Part shown: piece after piece, positions 1-5,271 of the stretch | How positions within the stretch are numbered: position 1 is the stretch's first letter | How the letters are laid out: each line of letters starts with the position of its first letter | Assembly (NCBI GenBank): GCA_012842035.1 | Contig: DUTO01000124.1 | Location: 1 to 6,531 of the forward strand | DNA length: 6,531 bases | Source of the DNA: Clostridia bacterium | GTDB taxonomy: Bacteria; Bacillota; Peptococcia; DRI-13; DTU073 | Direction of reading: 5' to 3' | Notes under the pieces: model-generated | Databases searched by the model: none | Told to the model about the DNA's origin: nothing | What the model saw: only the letters and a program-made list of their open reading frames with translations | Program-made: the position numbers and the translations under genes

Positions 1-240
1 AAAGAAGCTGTTAATGCTGTAGGTGTTTCTACTGAGGAGATCTCTTCCGAGAGTCAGGCCCTTAAAGAGATTATTTTAGAATCTATTAGTGCATATCAAA
101 GTATAAGCGCTCACACTCAAGAAGTATCGGCAACGGCAGAAGAACAAGCGATGATGATGTTTCAAACAGTAAAATCTACTACAGATCTTTCTGCTTTGTC
201 GAAAAAATTAAAAAAGTCAATAGAGCATTTTAAAGTATGA
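1..240 (+). CDS. Methyl-accepting chemotaxis protein, C-terminal fragment
   Basis: Frame 1 is open from the left edge to a TGA at 238-240 and gives 79 residues, so the start and the sensor part lie outside the window. The peptide is a continuous polar alpha-helix with the alternating small and charged residues of a methyl-accepting chemotaxis protein signalling domain. It includes VSATAEEQ, a typical C-terminal stretch of the methylation helix where glutamates are modified by CheR/CheB, and ends in a basic coil (LSKKLKKSIEHFKV). Such receptors sit in the cytoplasmic membrane or cytoplasm and control the CheA kinase. The hairpin tip that contacts CheA/CheW would be upstream and is not seen. 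The stop codon directly abuts the stop of the convergent gene, and no hairpin terminator lies between them. Family assignment is fairly secure; ligand and subclass cannot be told. Confidence 0.85.
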   Translation, partial: KEAVNAVGVSTEEISSESQALKEIILESISAYQSISAHTQEVSATAEEQAMMMFQTVKSTTDLSALSKKLKKSIEHFKV

Positions 241-1488
241 TTAAGGGCTAAGAAAAAGTGGGAGAGGTTCTTCCTTAGGTTCCTCCGGAAAATATAGAAA
301 TCTATGTTCAACACTTTTGGGGGGGAGAAAGCCTTTAAATTTAGTTATTTCTTCACCTGTTTTTTTTATGATGTTAATTGAATTATTAATTTCTTCCCAA
401 AAAATAAGGGTATTATCTTTGGTCCATTGTAGGTTATGGATGGGGAAAATAAGAGATTTAATTTTAGTTGGTTTAGACTGTGTTAAAGTATATAAATATA
501 GTTCTTTTTCTCCGGTTTCATCTCTTGAGAGAGTGTAAGCTAGGGATGAGGATGATTGATTAAAGCATAAATTATTACATGCACCTGTAAGATTGTCGAA
601 GAGAATTGTACTTTTGTTAGTTTGGTAATTCCAGATAATAATTTCTCCTGTTTTTTGGGAGCTAGGATTGGCCACAAGCAAAATTTCTTCATCTGAGAGC
701 CAGCACAAAGGACCCAAATGTTGTAATAGTTTAGTGCCCAACTCTTTTCCTTGCTTGTCAATGATTGTTATTTGAAAAAGGTTGCTTCCTTGTTGGGGGT
801 AATCTTCTAAAAAAGCATAGAGCAACTTATCATCTTGAGGACTCCAAGCTATAGAAAAAACTACTCGTATCATACCAAGGTTATTTGGAGGGAAGGGATA
901 GGTTTTTTTTATGTTTTTGGGGATATCATATACACCTAAGTAGTGTTCATCAGCGTAAGCTATCTTTGTTCCTTTATTATTCCAAGCACAAGAGGGTTGA
1001 GTTGAAAGAAAAACTGGTTTCTTTTCTTTTTTGAGGTCGCAGAGAAAAAGGCCTTGCCATAAATCAAAAAGAGTATAGTGTTCTTCTTGAGGACTTAATG
1101 TAGCTAGATGACCCCAATTTTTAAGTTTAATGCCGGGTACAAAATTAAGTTGTTCTAATTGGTTGCGCATTGCCCGAATTGTTCCTGTCCGGTCAAGAAT
1201 TATTTGTACAGGTATTTCCTTAGGAAATTGTGGTAAAGGAACAAGTTTTCCGGAATAAAGACCCATTAAAGCAAAAAGAGCGTTAGAAGAAAAAGGATAT
1301 TTAAGCAAATTATGTTCAGTTTTTAAATAGATTAAATTATCTTGATAACCTAAATAAAGGCCATGTAAAGAAACTTCGTTTTTTCTAGTTTCCCAAGGTT
1401 CTCGTGTTTCAGCGAGACTATATTGGGGTATAGTTAATAATAATAGTAAAGTAAAGGTAAAAAGTTTTTTAGTTACTTGGCTGTTCAT
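241..1488 (-). CDS. Exported TolB/WD40-like beta-propeller protein, function unknown
   Basis: The protein has 415 residues from the ATG at 1486-1488. I prefer this start because AGGAGG lies about 10 bases before it. The upstream in-frame GTG at 1495-1497 overlaps the end of that ribosome site and would add only three residues. The N-terminus is a classical signal peptide: KK, then a leucine-rich core, then a likely cleavage after SLA at residue 26. There is no lipobox cysteine. From about residue 115 to 385 a motif recurs in the style of TolB or WD40 blades: CAWNNKGTKIAYAD, IAWSPQDDKLLYAF, LCWLSDEEILLVAN, LCFNQSSSSLAYTL and LQWTKDNTLIFWEE. At least five blades are visible. No catalytic motif is seen. 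The protein is probably secreted or held at the outer face of the membrane. The tail is proline- and glutamate-rich (EEPKEEPLPL). I found no convincing promoter just upstream. The gene lies downstream of, and on the same strand as, the tRNA-His-like unit but is separated from it by a terminator. The partner is unknown; a binding or scaffold role is inferred only from the fold. Confidence 0.8.
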   Translation of the reverse strand: MNSQVTKKLFTFTLLLLLTIPQYSLAETREPWETRKNEVSLHGLYLGYQDNLIYLKTEHNLLKYPFSSNALFALMGLYSGKLVPLPQFPKEIPVQIILDRTGTIRAMRNQLEQLNFVPGIKLKNWGHLATLSPQEEHYTLFDLWQGLFLCDLKKEKKPVFLSTQPSCAWNNKGTKIAYADEHYLGVYDIPKNIKKTYPFPPNNLGMIRVVFSIAWSPQDDKLLYAFLEDYPQQGSNLFQITIIDKQGKELGTKLLQHLGPLCWLSDEEILLVANPSSQKTGEIIIWNYQTNKSTILFDNLTGACNNLCFNQSSSSLAYTLSRDETGEKELYLYTLTQSKPTKIKSLIFPIHNLQWTKDNTLIFWEEINNSINIIKKTGEEITKFKGFLPPKSVEHRFLYFPEEPKEEPLPLFLSP

Positions 1489-1606
1489 ATTTTGCACTCC
1501 TCCTCAAGAAAGAACATAATGGAAATATTTTACATTTATTTGCGAAGTCCTTCTTTTTAAGGGATAAATTATAAATAATTTTATTGAGGAGAAATTAGTT
1601 TTATGC

Positions 1607-1635
1607 AAAAAAATAACCCTTAAATTAAGGGTTAT
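1607..1635 (-). terminator. Rho-independent terminator of the tRNA-His-like unit
   Basis: Ten-base inverted repeat: arms 1613-1622 (ATAACCCTTA) and 1626-1635 (TAAGGGTTAT) with a 3-base loop. Read on the minus strand the hairpin is followed at once by seven T residues (plus-strand A at 1607-1613). It lies about 45 bases beyond the 3' end of the tRNA-like gene and about 120 bases before the start of the propeller gene on the same strand. It should therefore end the small RNA transcript before that gene. Confidence 0.85.
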
Positions 1636-1653
1636 AGGATAAAAAGATTAGGC

Positions 1654-1670
1654 GCATCTCTTCAAGATGC
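1654..1670 (-). other. Small hairpin in the 3' trailer of the tRNA-His-like RNA
   Basis: Perfect 6-bp stem GCATCT/AGATGC (1654-1659 with 1665-1670) and a 5-base loop, between the tRNA-like body and the terminator. No T tract follows it, so it is not itself a terminator. It may be a processing signal in the trailer or part of the RNA structure. TCTCTTCA at 1657-1664 (plus strand) recurs at 1751-1758, at the 5' end of the tRNA-like gene. Confidence 0.5.
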
Positions 1671-1678
1671 AGTTCCCA

Positions 1679-1754
1679 GAGAGAAAGGTGGGATTCGAAC
1701 CCACGTAATTCAGGTGCCACGTACCTGAGTGCAACCACTACACCACAATCTCTC
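1679..1754 (-). tRNA. Atypical tRNA-His(GTG)-like gene
   Basis: The minus strand folds as a cloverleaf with T8 and G9 and a short D stem (GTG/CAC, loop with GG). The anticodon stem is CAGGT/ACCTG around the loop ACGTGGC, so the anticodon is GTG (His). The T arm is perfect: GTGGG, TTCGAAT, CCCAC. The D arm and the order of parts resemble Firmicute tRNA-His. Several features are wrong for a working tRNA-His. Position 33 is C instead of the near-invariant T. In the canonical register the acceptor GAGATTG/CTTTCTC has two T-T mismatches (5:68 and 6:67). The expected G-1:C73 pair is replaced by A-1:T73. Pairing continues outward for three more bases. The variable loop has 6 bases, and no CCA is encoded although the nearby tRNA-Val encodes it. 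The unit has its own good promoter and terminator. It could be a divergent tRNA-His, a decaying copy or a tRNA-like regulatory RNA. The exact ends depend on the register chosen (1680-1752 in the canonical one). Confidence 0.7.
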
Positions 1755-1771
1755 TTCACGAACTTGTCATC

Positions 1772-1800
1772 ATTATAACAAGGCTTGTTAATATTTGCAA
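1772..1800 (-). promoter_or_regulatory. Sigma-A promoter for the tRNA-His-like gene
   Basis: On the minus strand the -35 is TTGCAA (plus 1795-1800, 4 of 6 matches) and the -10 is a perfect TATAAT (plus 1772-1777), with 17 bases between them. The predicted start is near 1765, about 11 bases before the tRNA-like body, a usual distance for a tRNA gene. It is divergent from the tRNA-Val promoter. Confidence 0.75.
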
Positions 1801-1832
1801 ATGGTTCTTTTTGGACGTGCCTCTTTTTTTGT

Positions 1833-1861
1833 TTGACAATTATTAACGGGCATTTTATAAT
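1833..1861 (+). promoter_or_regulatory. Consensus sigma-A promoter for tRNA-Val
   Basis: Perfect TTGACA (1833-1838) and perfect TATAAT (1856-1861) with a 17-base spacer, giving a start near 1868, about 20 bases before the tRNA. A fully consensus promoter is what one expects for a strongly expressed tRNA gene. Confidence 0.92.
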
Positions 1862-1888
1862 AAATTTATTAAGTAAATAAAGCTAAAG

Positions 1889-1965
1889 GGGCGGTTAGCT
1901 CAGCTGGTTAGAGTGCTGCGTTGACATCGCAGAGGTCACTGGTTCGATTCCAGTACCGCCCACCA
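1889..1965 (+). tRNA. tRNA-Val (anticodon GAC)
   Basis: Canonical cloverleaf: acceptor GGGCGGT/ACCGCCC with A73 and an encoded CCA at 1963-1965. The D arm GCTC/GAGT carries AGCTGGTTA in the loop. The anticodon stem CTGCG/CGCAG holds the loop TTGACAT, so the anticodon is GAC at 1923-1925. The T arm is ACTGG, TTCGATT, CCAGT. It reads valine GTC and GTT codons. T33 and all invariant T-loop bases are present, a useful contrast with the odd tRNA-like gene next door. Confidence 0.96.
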
Positions 1966-1992
1966 TTAATTAACAATATAATAGTGAATATT

Positions 1993-2027
1993 AAAGGAGC
2001 TATGTTTAAGTTCCTTTTTCTGTTTTT
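1993..2027 (+). terminator. Rho-independent terminator after tRNA-Val
   Basis: Stem of 9 bp, AAAGGAGCT (1993-2001) with AGTTCCTTT (2009-2017), including one G-T pair, and a 7-base loop. It is followed by TTCTGTTTTT. It ends the tRNA-Val transcript about 30 bases after the tRNA and insulates ytxC. Confidence 0.8.
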
Positions 2028-2043
2028 ATTACCAGAATAGTTC

Positions 2044-2073
2044 TTGTATATTAAAGCCCAAGCATCATATAAT
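2044..2073 (+). promoter_or_regulatory. Possible promoter for ytxC and the DUF445 gene
   Basis: A perfect TATAAT lies at 2068-2073, 20 bases before the ytxC start codon. The best -35 is TTGTAT at 2044-2049 (only 3 of 6 matches) at 18 bases. The weak -35 suggests low or regulated expression, or another sigma factor. The predicted start is near 2080, which leaves a very short 5' leader. Confidence 0.45.
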
Positions 2074-2093
2074 ATTTTTACAAAGAAGGAAGT

Positions 2094-2993
2094 ATGAAAG
2101 GAGAGAAATGTTTGCTTGAACCAATTTCAATAGGCACGTATACTAATCCGCATTTAGTATTTAAACGTTTAAATAATGAATTTAAAATCTTACAAAGTGA
2201 AGGATTCCCTCTTATTTTAGATGTAGATAAAGTAGGCGAAATCACTTTTATGGATTGTCTTTTTCGTCATAAAGAAGGTTTTAGTGTTGATGATACTTTT
2301 AATATAGTTAAATTTTCTATTGCTAATTGTTTGGCTGAAATAATTATAGAAGAATGGGAGATGTTACTGATTAGAAAAATTGTTCGAGATAATTTCTATT
2401 ATTATACTCAAGAAGAAAAGCAGGCAATTTTAAATAAAACTAAAAAGATCTTAAACCCGATTGGCTTAAATCCATATCATCAAAAACAACGCAAAGAAGA
2501 GATAAGGCTTAAAGTTTTAGATTATTTAGAACGCCATAAAAAATTAATTATAGAAGGATTTATTAATTTCCGTTTAAAGGAGTATCAAGGAAACCTTGAA
2601 AATGTAGTGAATTCAGCTGTAGATGAGTTTCTTATGGAAAAGGAGTATCTGGAATTTATCCGACTTTTAAAATATTTTGTAGAGATACAAGAACCTCGAG
2701 TACAAAAAGTGCAGATTGTTTTTAAGCAAAATGGTAAATTTTTACTTTTAGATGAGGTGGATGAGCCTATAAAACATGAGTGTCTTGATGGATTAGTAGT
2801 TGACCTCTTGGAAAATGAGATAAATTATGAGGATCTTTTAATTAGTGCGTTAATTACTTTGGCTCCTCGTGAGTTGCTCATCCACAAAGAAGCGAATGGA
2901 GAAACGGGGGAGGCGATTAAAACTATTGAAAATGTGTTTGGTAGCAGGGTTGTTAATTGTTCTGGTTGTCAAAAATGTGGTAGTAAAGATTAA
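2094..2993 (+). CDS. ytxC: YtxC-family sporulation protein
   Basis: The protein has 299 residues, within the usual size of clostridial YtxC proteins. I recognise the family mainly from residues 70-112: a helical block with IANCLAEIIIEEWE, then LIRKIV and NFYYYTQEEK. The second half is helical and highly charged. The gene order with thrS nearby matches the ytxC-thrS neighbourhood of Bacillus subtilis. The biochemical role is unknown; the name comes from a link to sporulation. There is no signal peptide or membrane segment, so it is probably cytosolic. The C-terminus ends in a CxxCxxC cluster (C289, C292, C295) that could bind metal. Start choice is open: the ATG at 2094 has AAGGA only about 3 bases away, whereas an in-frame TTG at 2112 has AAAGGAG at an ideal 8-base distance and would drop six residues. 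The stop is followed 38 bases later by the DUF445 start, so the two genes are probably one operon. Confidence 0.85.
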   Translation: MKGEKCLLEPISIGTYTNPHLVFKRLNNEFKILQSEGFPLILDVDKVGEITFMDCLFRHKEGFSVDDTFNIVKFSIANCLAEIIIEEWEMLLIRKIVRDNFYYYTQEEKQAILNKTKKILNPIGLNPYHQKQRKEEIRLKVLDYLERHKKLIIEGFINFRLKEYQGNLENVVNSAVDEFLMEKEYLEFIRLLKYFVEIQEPRVQKVQIVFKQNGKFLLLDEVDEPIKHECLDGLVVDLLENEINYEDLLISALITLAPRELLIHKEANGETGEAIKTIENVFGSRVVNCSGCQKCGSKD

Positions 2994-3031
2994 GAAATGA
3001 ATAGGTAAAAGAAAAAAGAGTGGGAGAAGAG

Positions 3032-3655
3032 ATGTATACTTTATTACTTATTATGTTGATGGGGTTGATTGGGGCTTGTATTGGTTGGGTTACTAATGTT
3101 TTAGCGATTAAACTTCTTTTTAAGCCTTATCGAGAATATAGAATACCCATTTGGGGTTGGAGAATACAAGGTCTGATTCCTAAAAGACAAAAAGAGATAG
3201 CTCTTGCTTTAGGAGAGATCGTTAGCACCGAATTGATTACGGGAAATGATGTGTTAGAAAGTTTGAGCCGTAAAGATATTAAGGAACGATTACAGGTAAA
3301 ATTTGAAAAATATGTACGTGAACAAGTTTTTTTGCGTTTACCTTTTACAATTCCGGAGGGTATTTCAGCCTCATTGGCGGAGTTCATAGCTAAAATATTA
3401 GGACAAGAAGTAAATAAATTTCTTGATAATCCTGGTGAGTTTTTTCAAGAAGAGGAAATCAAGGAAATAAAACAAGAAATTAAAAGAATTGTCGAAGAAA
3501 AAGTGATTTCTTTAGAGGTGGCCGATTTAGAAGAAATAGTTTATGCTTTAGCTCGTTCTGAATTAAAACATATTGAAATAGTTGGAGGAATTTTAGGATT
3601 TCTTATTGGAATTATGCAAGGAATAATTTCACTTTTTTGGCAGGGCCTTATTTAA
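3032..3655 (+). CDS. DUF445 family membrane protein (YheB-like, short form)
   Basis: The protein has 207 residues from the ATG at 3032, preceded by GGGAG at 5 bases. An upstream in-frame GTG at 3020 overlaps this site and is less likely. It has the DUF445 hallmarks: an N-terminal membrane helix (residues 1-30) running into GWVTNVLAIKLLFKPY, then a polar stretch with GLIPKRQKEIA and ALGEIVSTELI. A mostly helical charged middle follows. A second hydrophobic helix closes the protein (about residues 182-203, EIVGGILGFLIGIMQGI). Both ends are probably in the membrane with the middle on one side. Bacillus YheB is much longer (roughly 370 residues), so this is the compact form with a single copy of the core. 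The function of the family is unknown; a spore or envelope role is inferred only from the company of ytxC. It is the last gene before a strong terminator. Confidence 0.85.
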   Translation: MYTLLLIMLMGLIGACIGWVTNVLAIKLLFKPYREYRIPIWGWRIQGLIPKRQKEIALALGEIVSTELITGNDVLESLSRKDIKERLQVKFEKYVREQVFLRLPFTIPEGISASLAEFIAKILGQEVNKFLDNPGEFFQEEEIKEIKQEIKRIVEEKVISLEVADLEEIVYALARSELKHIEIVGGILGFLIGIMQGIISLFWQGLI

Positions 3656-3656
3656 T

Positions 3657-3692
3657 AAAAAAAGAAACGCCTTATAAGGCGTTTTCTTTTTT
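3657..3692. terminator. Bidirectional terminator between convergent operons
   Basis: Perfect palindrome AAACGCCTTATAAGGCGTTT at 3665-3684. On the plus strand it is followed by TCTTTTTT and on the minus strand by CTTTTTTT (plus A at 3657-3663). It can therefore end both the ytxC-DUF445 transcript and the oppositely directed cheY-cheX transcript. Confidence 0.9.
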
Positions 3693-3723
3693 ATTTAGCT
3701 AGATGACGATTAGTAGTTCAAGG

Positions 3724-4614
3724 TTAAGGTAATTCTGTATTAGAGATAATTAAGTCGAATTTGCAATCCATTAAATAAATAGGGATAATATATGGCCCCT
3801 CTTTCTTTTCTATTTTTGCTTGTTGATAAAACTTATGTGGCTCCATTTGCAGTTCAATATTTTGATTAGACATATTAACTAAAAAAACACCATTGTGGAC
3901 ATTTAGAAATTCAGCTACAGATGCTATCGTCATTTCGTCGATAACGGTAAATTGCTCACCTGCAAATTTAGAAGCAATAGTTAGAAATGTTTTTTTATCA
4001 GTAGCTATAGCTGTATAAATATTATATTCACCGTGTATTTTCTGACAAACAAGTAATTCTGCAGTATAATCATCTGGTGAAGAAGTTTTTTCTAAACGCG
4101 GTGTTTCATCAAGCAATCTAATTGCATTTTTTAACATAAGGGCAACATAGTCATTATAAATTTTATGACTAATTGAATCTTCAAAATCAAGAAAGAGTTG
4201 AACTATTTTATCTATATCACCTTGTTTAATAATTTCCAGCTGTTCGGTTGTTAATTGACAATCATTTTTATAGTTTTGCAATTCATTTTGGAGTTGCTCA
4301 AGTGTAAGGTGTTTTTTATCTATTAATGCTTGACTTAATTGTAAATAACCTTGTTTTTGTGTGGCTAAAAGATTTTGTAGTTGGTGTTCATTTAGATAGC
4401 CTAATTGTATTGCAATTTCACCAAACCGTTTGTCGATTTTCATTTGTTGTTGATGAACCTCTTGAATTTGTGCACTATTCATATAACCAAGATTGATAGC
4501 TAAAACTCCTAACTTAACATGAATTGATTTTTGATATTCTAAAGCATCTTTTAATTCTTTAGTAGTAATTAAGTTTTTATTTAAAAGGTAATTACCAAAA
4601 TATTGACTAAACAT
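3724..4614 (-). CDS. CheX-type CheY-P phosphatase with N-terminal MshEN-like repeats
   Basis: The protein has 296 residues, starting at an ATG with AAGGAGG 8 bases upstream. The N-terminal 115 residues are four repeats beginning at residues 6, 35, 64 and 93, an exact period of 29: FGNYLL..., LGVLAI..., FGEIAI..., LSQALI.... Units 2 and 3 fit best (LGxxAxxLGYxNxxQ...Q). This matches the 24-residue motif plus 5-residue linker of MshEN domains, known at the N-terminus of type II secretion and pilus ATPases, where some bind cyclic-di-GMP. A helical linker (about 116-180) leads to a C-terminal domain (about 181-290) like CheC/CheX phosphatases. It carries a single ExxN signature, E235 and N238 in VAEFLNVHNG, the pair that acts in CheY-P hydrolysis. 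One such motif suggests CheX rather than two-motif CheC or FliY. The gene starts 18 bases after the stop of the CheY gene, so the two are co-transcribed and that CheY is its likely target. The fold is inferred by pattern; the E/N pair is seen directly. Confidence 0.78.
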   Translation of the reverse strand: MFSQYFGNYLLNKNLITTKELKDALEYQKSIHVKLGVLAINLGYMNSAQIQEVHQQQMKIDKRFGEIAIQLGYLNEHQLQNLLATQKQGYLQLSQALIDKKHLTLEQLQNELQNYKNDCQLTTEQLEIIKQGDIDKIVQLFLDFEDSISHKIYNDYVALMLKNAIRLLDETPRLEKTSSPDDYTAELLVCQKIHGEYNIYTAIATDKKTFLTIASKFAGEQFTVIDEMTIASVAEFLNVHNGVFLVNMSNQNIELQMEPHKFYQQAKIEKKEGPYIIPIYLMDCKFDLIISNTELP

Positions 4615-4632
4615 AATAAAGCCCTCCTTACA

Positions 4633-5004
4633 TTAATTTTTTAGTCTGTCGATAATAGAAAGGATTTGCGTTTCTTTCCAAGGTTTTTGAATAAAGTCGT
4701 AAGCTCCTTCTTCTAAGGCTGTTTTTAAATAAGTTTGTGTTCCTGAAGAAGTAATCATCACTACTTTTGTTTGCGTATGTAATTTTTTAATTTCTTTAAG
4801 TGTTTCAATGCCATCCATAACTGGCATAACAATGTCTAAAAAGATGATTTGTGGGTTGTGTTTTTTGATTAAAGGAAGGGCTTCTTTCCCATTGCTTGCT
4901 TCTAAAACTATTTCAACTCCGGCATCAGTTATTATTTCTTTGAGTTGTTTTCTGACTAACATGGAGTCATCACAAAGTAAAACTTTAAATTGCTTTACAC
5001 TCAT
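4633..5004 (-). CDS. CheY-like single-domain response regulator
   Basis: The protein has 123 residues and is only a receiver domain, the length of CheY. All key residues are present: the acidic pair D12 and D13, the phospho-acceptor D57 in FLDIVMPVMDG, T85 in MITSSGT and K107 in FIQKPW. There is no output domain, so it acts by protein contact. Chemotaxis (flagellar switch or phosphate sink) is the natural reading given the CheX-type phosphatase directly downstream, but a separate CheY-CheX module for another output is possible. The start is ATG with AAAGGGGA about 9 bases before it. Upstream there is a TATAAT on the minus strand (5059-5064) with no good -35, so its promoter is uncertain. I leave the symbol blank because several CheY paralogues are usual in such genomes. 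Confidence 0.9.
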   Translation of the reverse strand: MSVKQFKVLLCDDSMLVRKQLKEIITDAGVEIVLEASNGKEALPLIKKHNPQIIFLDIVMPVMDGIETLKEIKKLHTQTKVVMITSSGTQTYLKTALEEGAYDFIQKPWKETQILSIIDRLKN

Positions 5005-5158
5005 CTACATAAATCCCCTTTCATTATTATTAATTTTTTATTTTTACATTTTGTCATAATTATATAGATAATATCATTTATTTATATATTCTATTGTTTT
5101 TTAAAAATACCTGCCAATTAAATATTTTTAAAATTACTTTTGTAGAAAATAGTCAAGA

Positions 5159-5187
5159 TTGACTTTGCGACAGTGTTATCATATAAT
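5159..5187 (+). promoter_or_regulatory. Sigma-A promoter for thrS
   Basis: TTGACT at 5159-5164 (5 of 6) and a perfect TATAAT at 5182-5187 with a 17-base spacer. The predicted start is near 5194, leaving a leader of about 113 bases before the thrS start codon. The rest of the 5005-5158 stretch is AT-rich with no gene; the only structure seen is an inverted AGTCAA/TTGACT pair at 5151-5164. Confidence 0.85.
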
Positions 5188-5215
5188 TTTTTTAGAATAT
5201 TTGTCAGCGCCTAAC

Positions 5216-5244
5216 TGGGATGGAAGCACAGGTTATTGTTCTCG
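5216..5244 (+). promoter_or_regulatory. T-box-like antiterminator in the thrS leader
   Basis: The leader can form the antiterminator plan of T-box riboswitches. A lower helix pairs TGGGA (5216-5220) with TCTCG (5240-5244), using two G-T pairs. A 7-base bulge TGGAAGC (5221-5227) follows, then an upper helix ACA (5228-5230) with TGT (5237-5239), closed by the loop GGTTAT. In known T-boxes the bulge is TGGNACC, and TGGN pairs with the 3' NCCA of uncharged tRNA. The 3' arm of this hairpin overlaps the 5' arm of the terminator, so the two structures exclude each other. Threonyl-tRNA synthetase genes are common T-box targets. However, the predicted transcript starts only about 22 bases upstream, with no room for the specifier stem I. 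It may be a relic or a minimal variant. Confidence 0.55.
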
Positions 5245-5271
5245 TCTCTCGAGGGACGGGATTTTGTTGTT
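5240..5271 (+). terminator. Attenuator (leader terminator) before thrS
   Basis: A 9-bp stem pairs TCTCGTCTC (5240-5248) with GGGACGGGA (5253-5261), including two T-G pairs, around the loop TCGA. TTTTGTTGTTT follows. It stands about 35 bases before the thrS start codon, downstream of its promoter, so it can stop transcription before the gene. The CGTCTC/GGGACG core is typical of T-box terminators. Confidence 0.78.

Noticed and set aside
319..325. Seven-G run in the propeller gene as a phase-variation tract
   Set aside because: Seven bases is short for a slipping tract, and the frame is intact and codes normally (Leu-Pro-Pro-Lys).
317..538. Plus-strand open frame of 73 codons inside the propeller gene
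   Set aside because: It lies antisense to a well-supported gene, has no ribosome site at a useful distance and encodes no recognisable domain.
540..761. Second minus-strand frame within the propeller gene
   Set aside because: It is in another frame of the same strand, fully inside the propeller gene, with low-complexity content and no start signals.
3127..3387. Minus-strand frame of 86 codons inside the DUF445 gene
   Set aside because: It is antisense to a conserved membrane protein gene and has no family resemblance.
4808..5059. Plus-strand frame of 83 codons over the CheY gene start
   Set aside because: It mirrors the CheY coding sequence and runs into the AT-rich spacer; no ribosome site or known domain.
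5040..5130. Sigma-D (flagellar) promoter for the cheY operon
   Set aside because: ATGATAT resembles part of the -10, but no TAAA lies at the proper 14-16 base distance. The AT-rich sequence makes chance matches likely.
5005..5190. A full T-box stem I upstream of the thrS antiterminator
   Set aside because: I looked for a specifier loop with the AGTA/GAA-type motif and a threonine codon and found none. A near-consensus promoter also lies downstream of where stem I would be.
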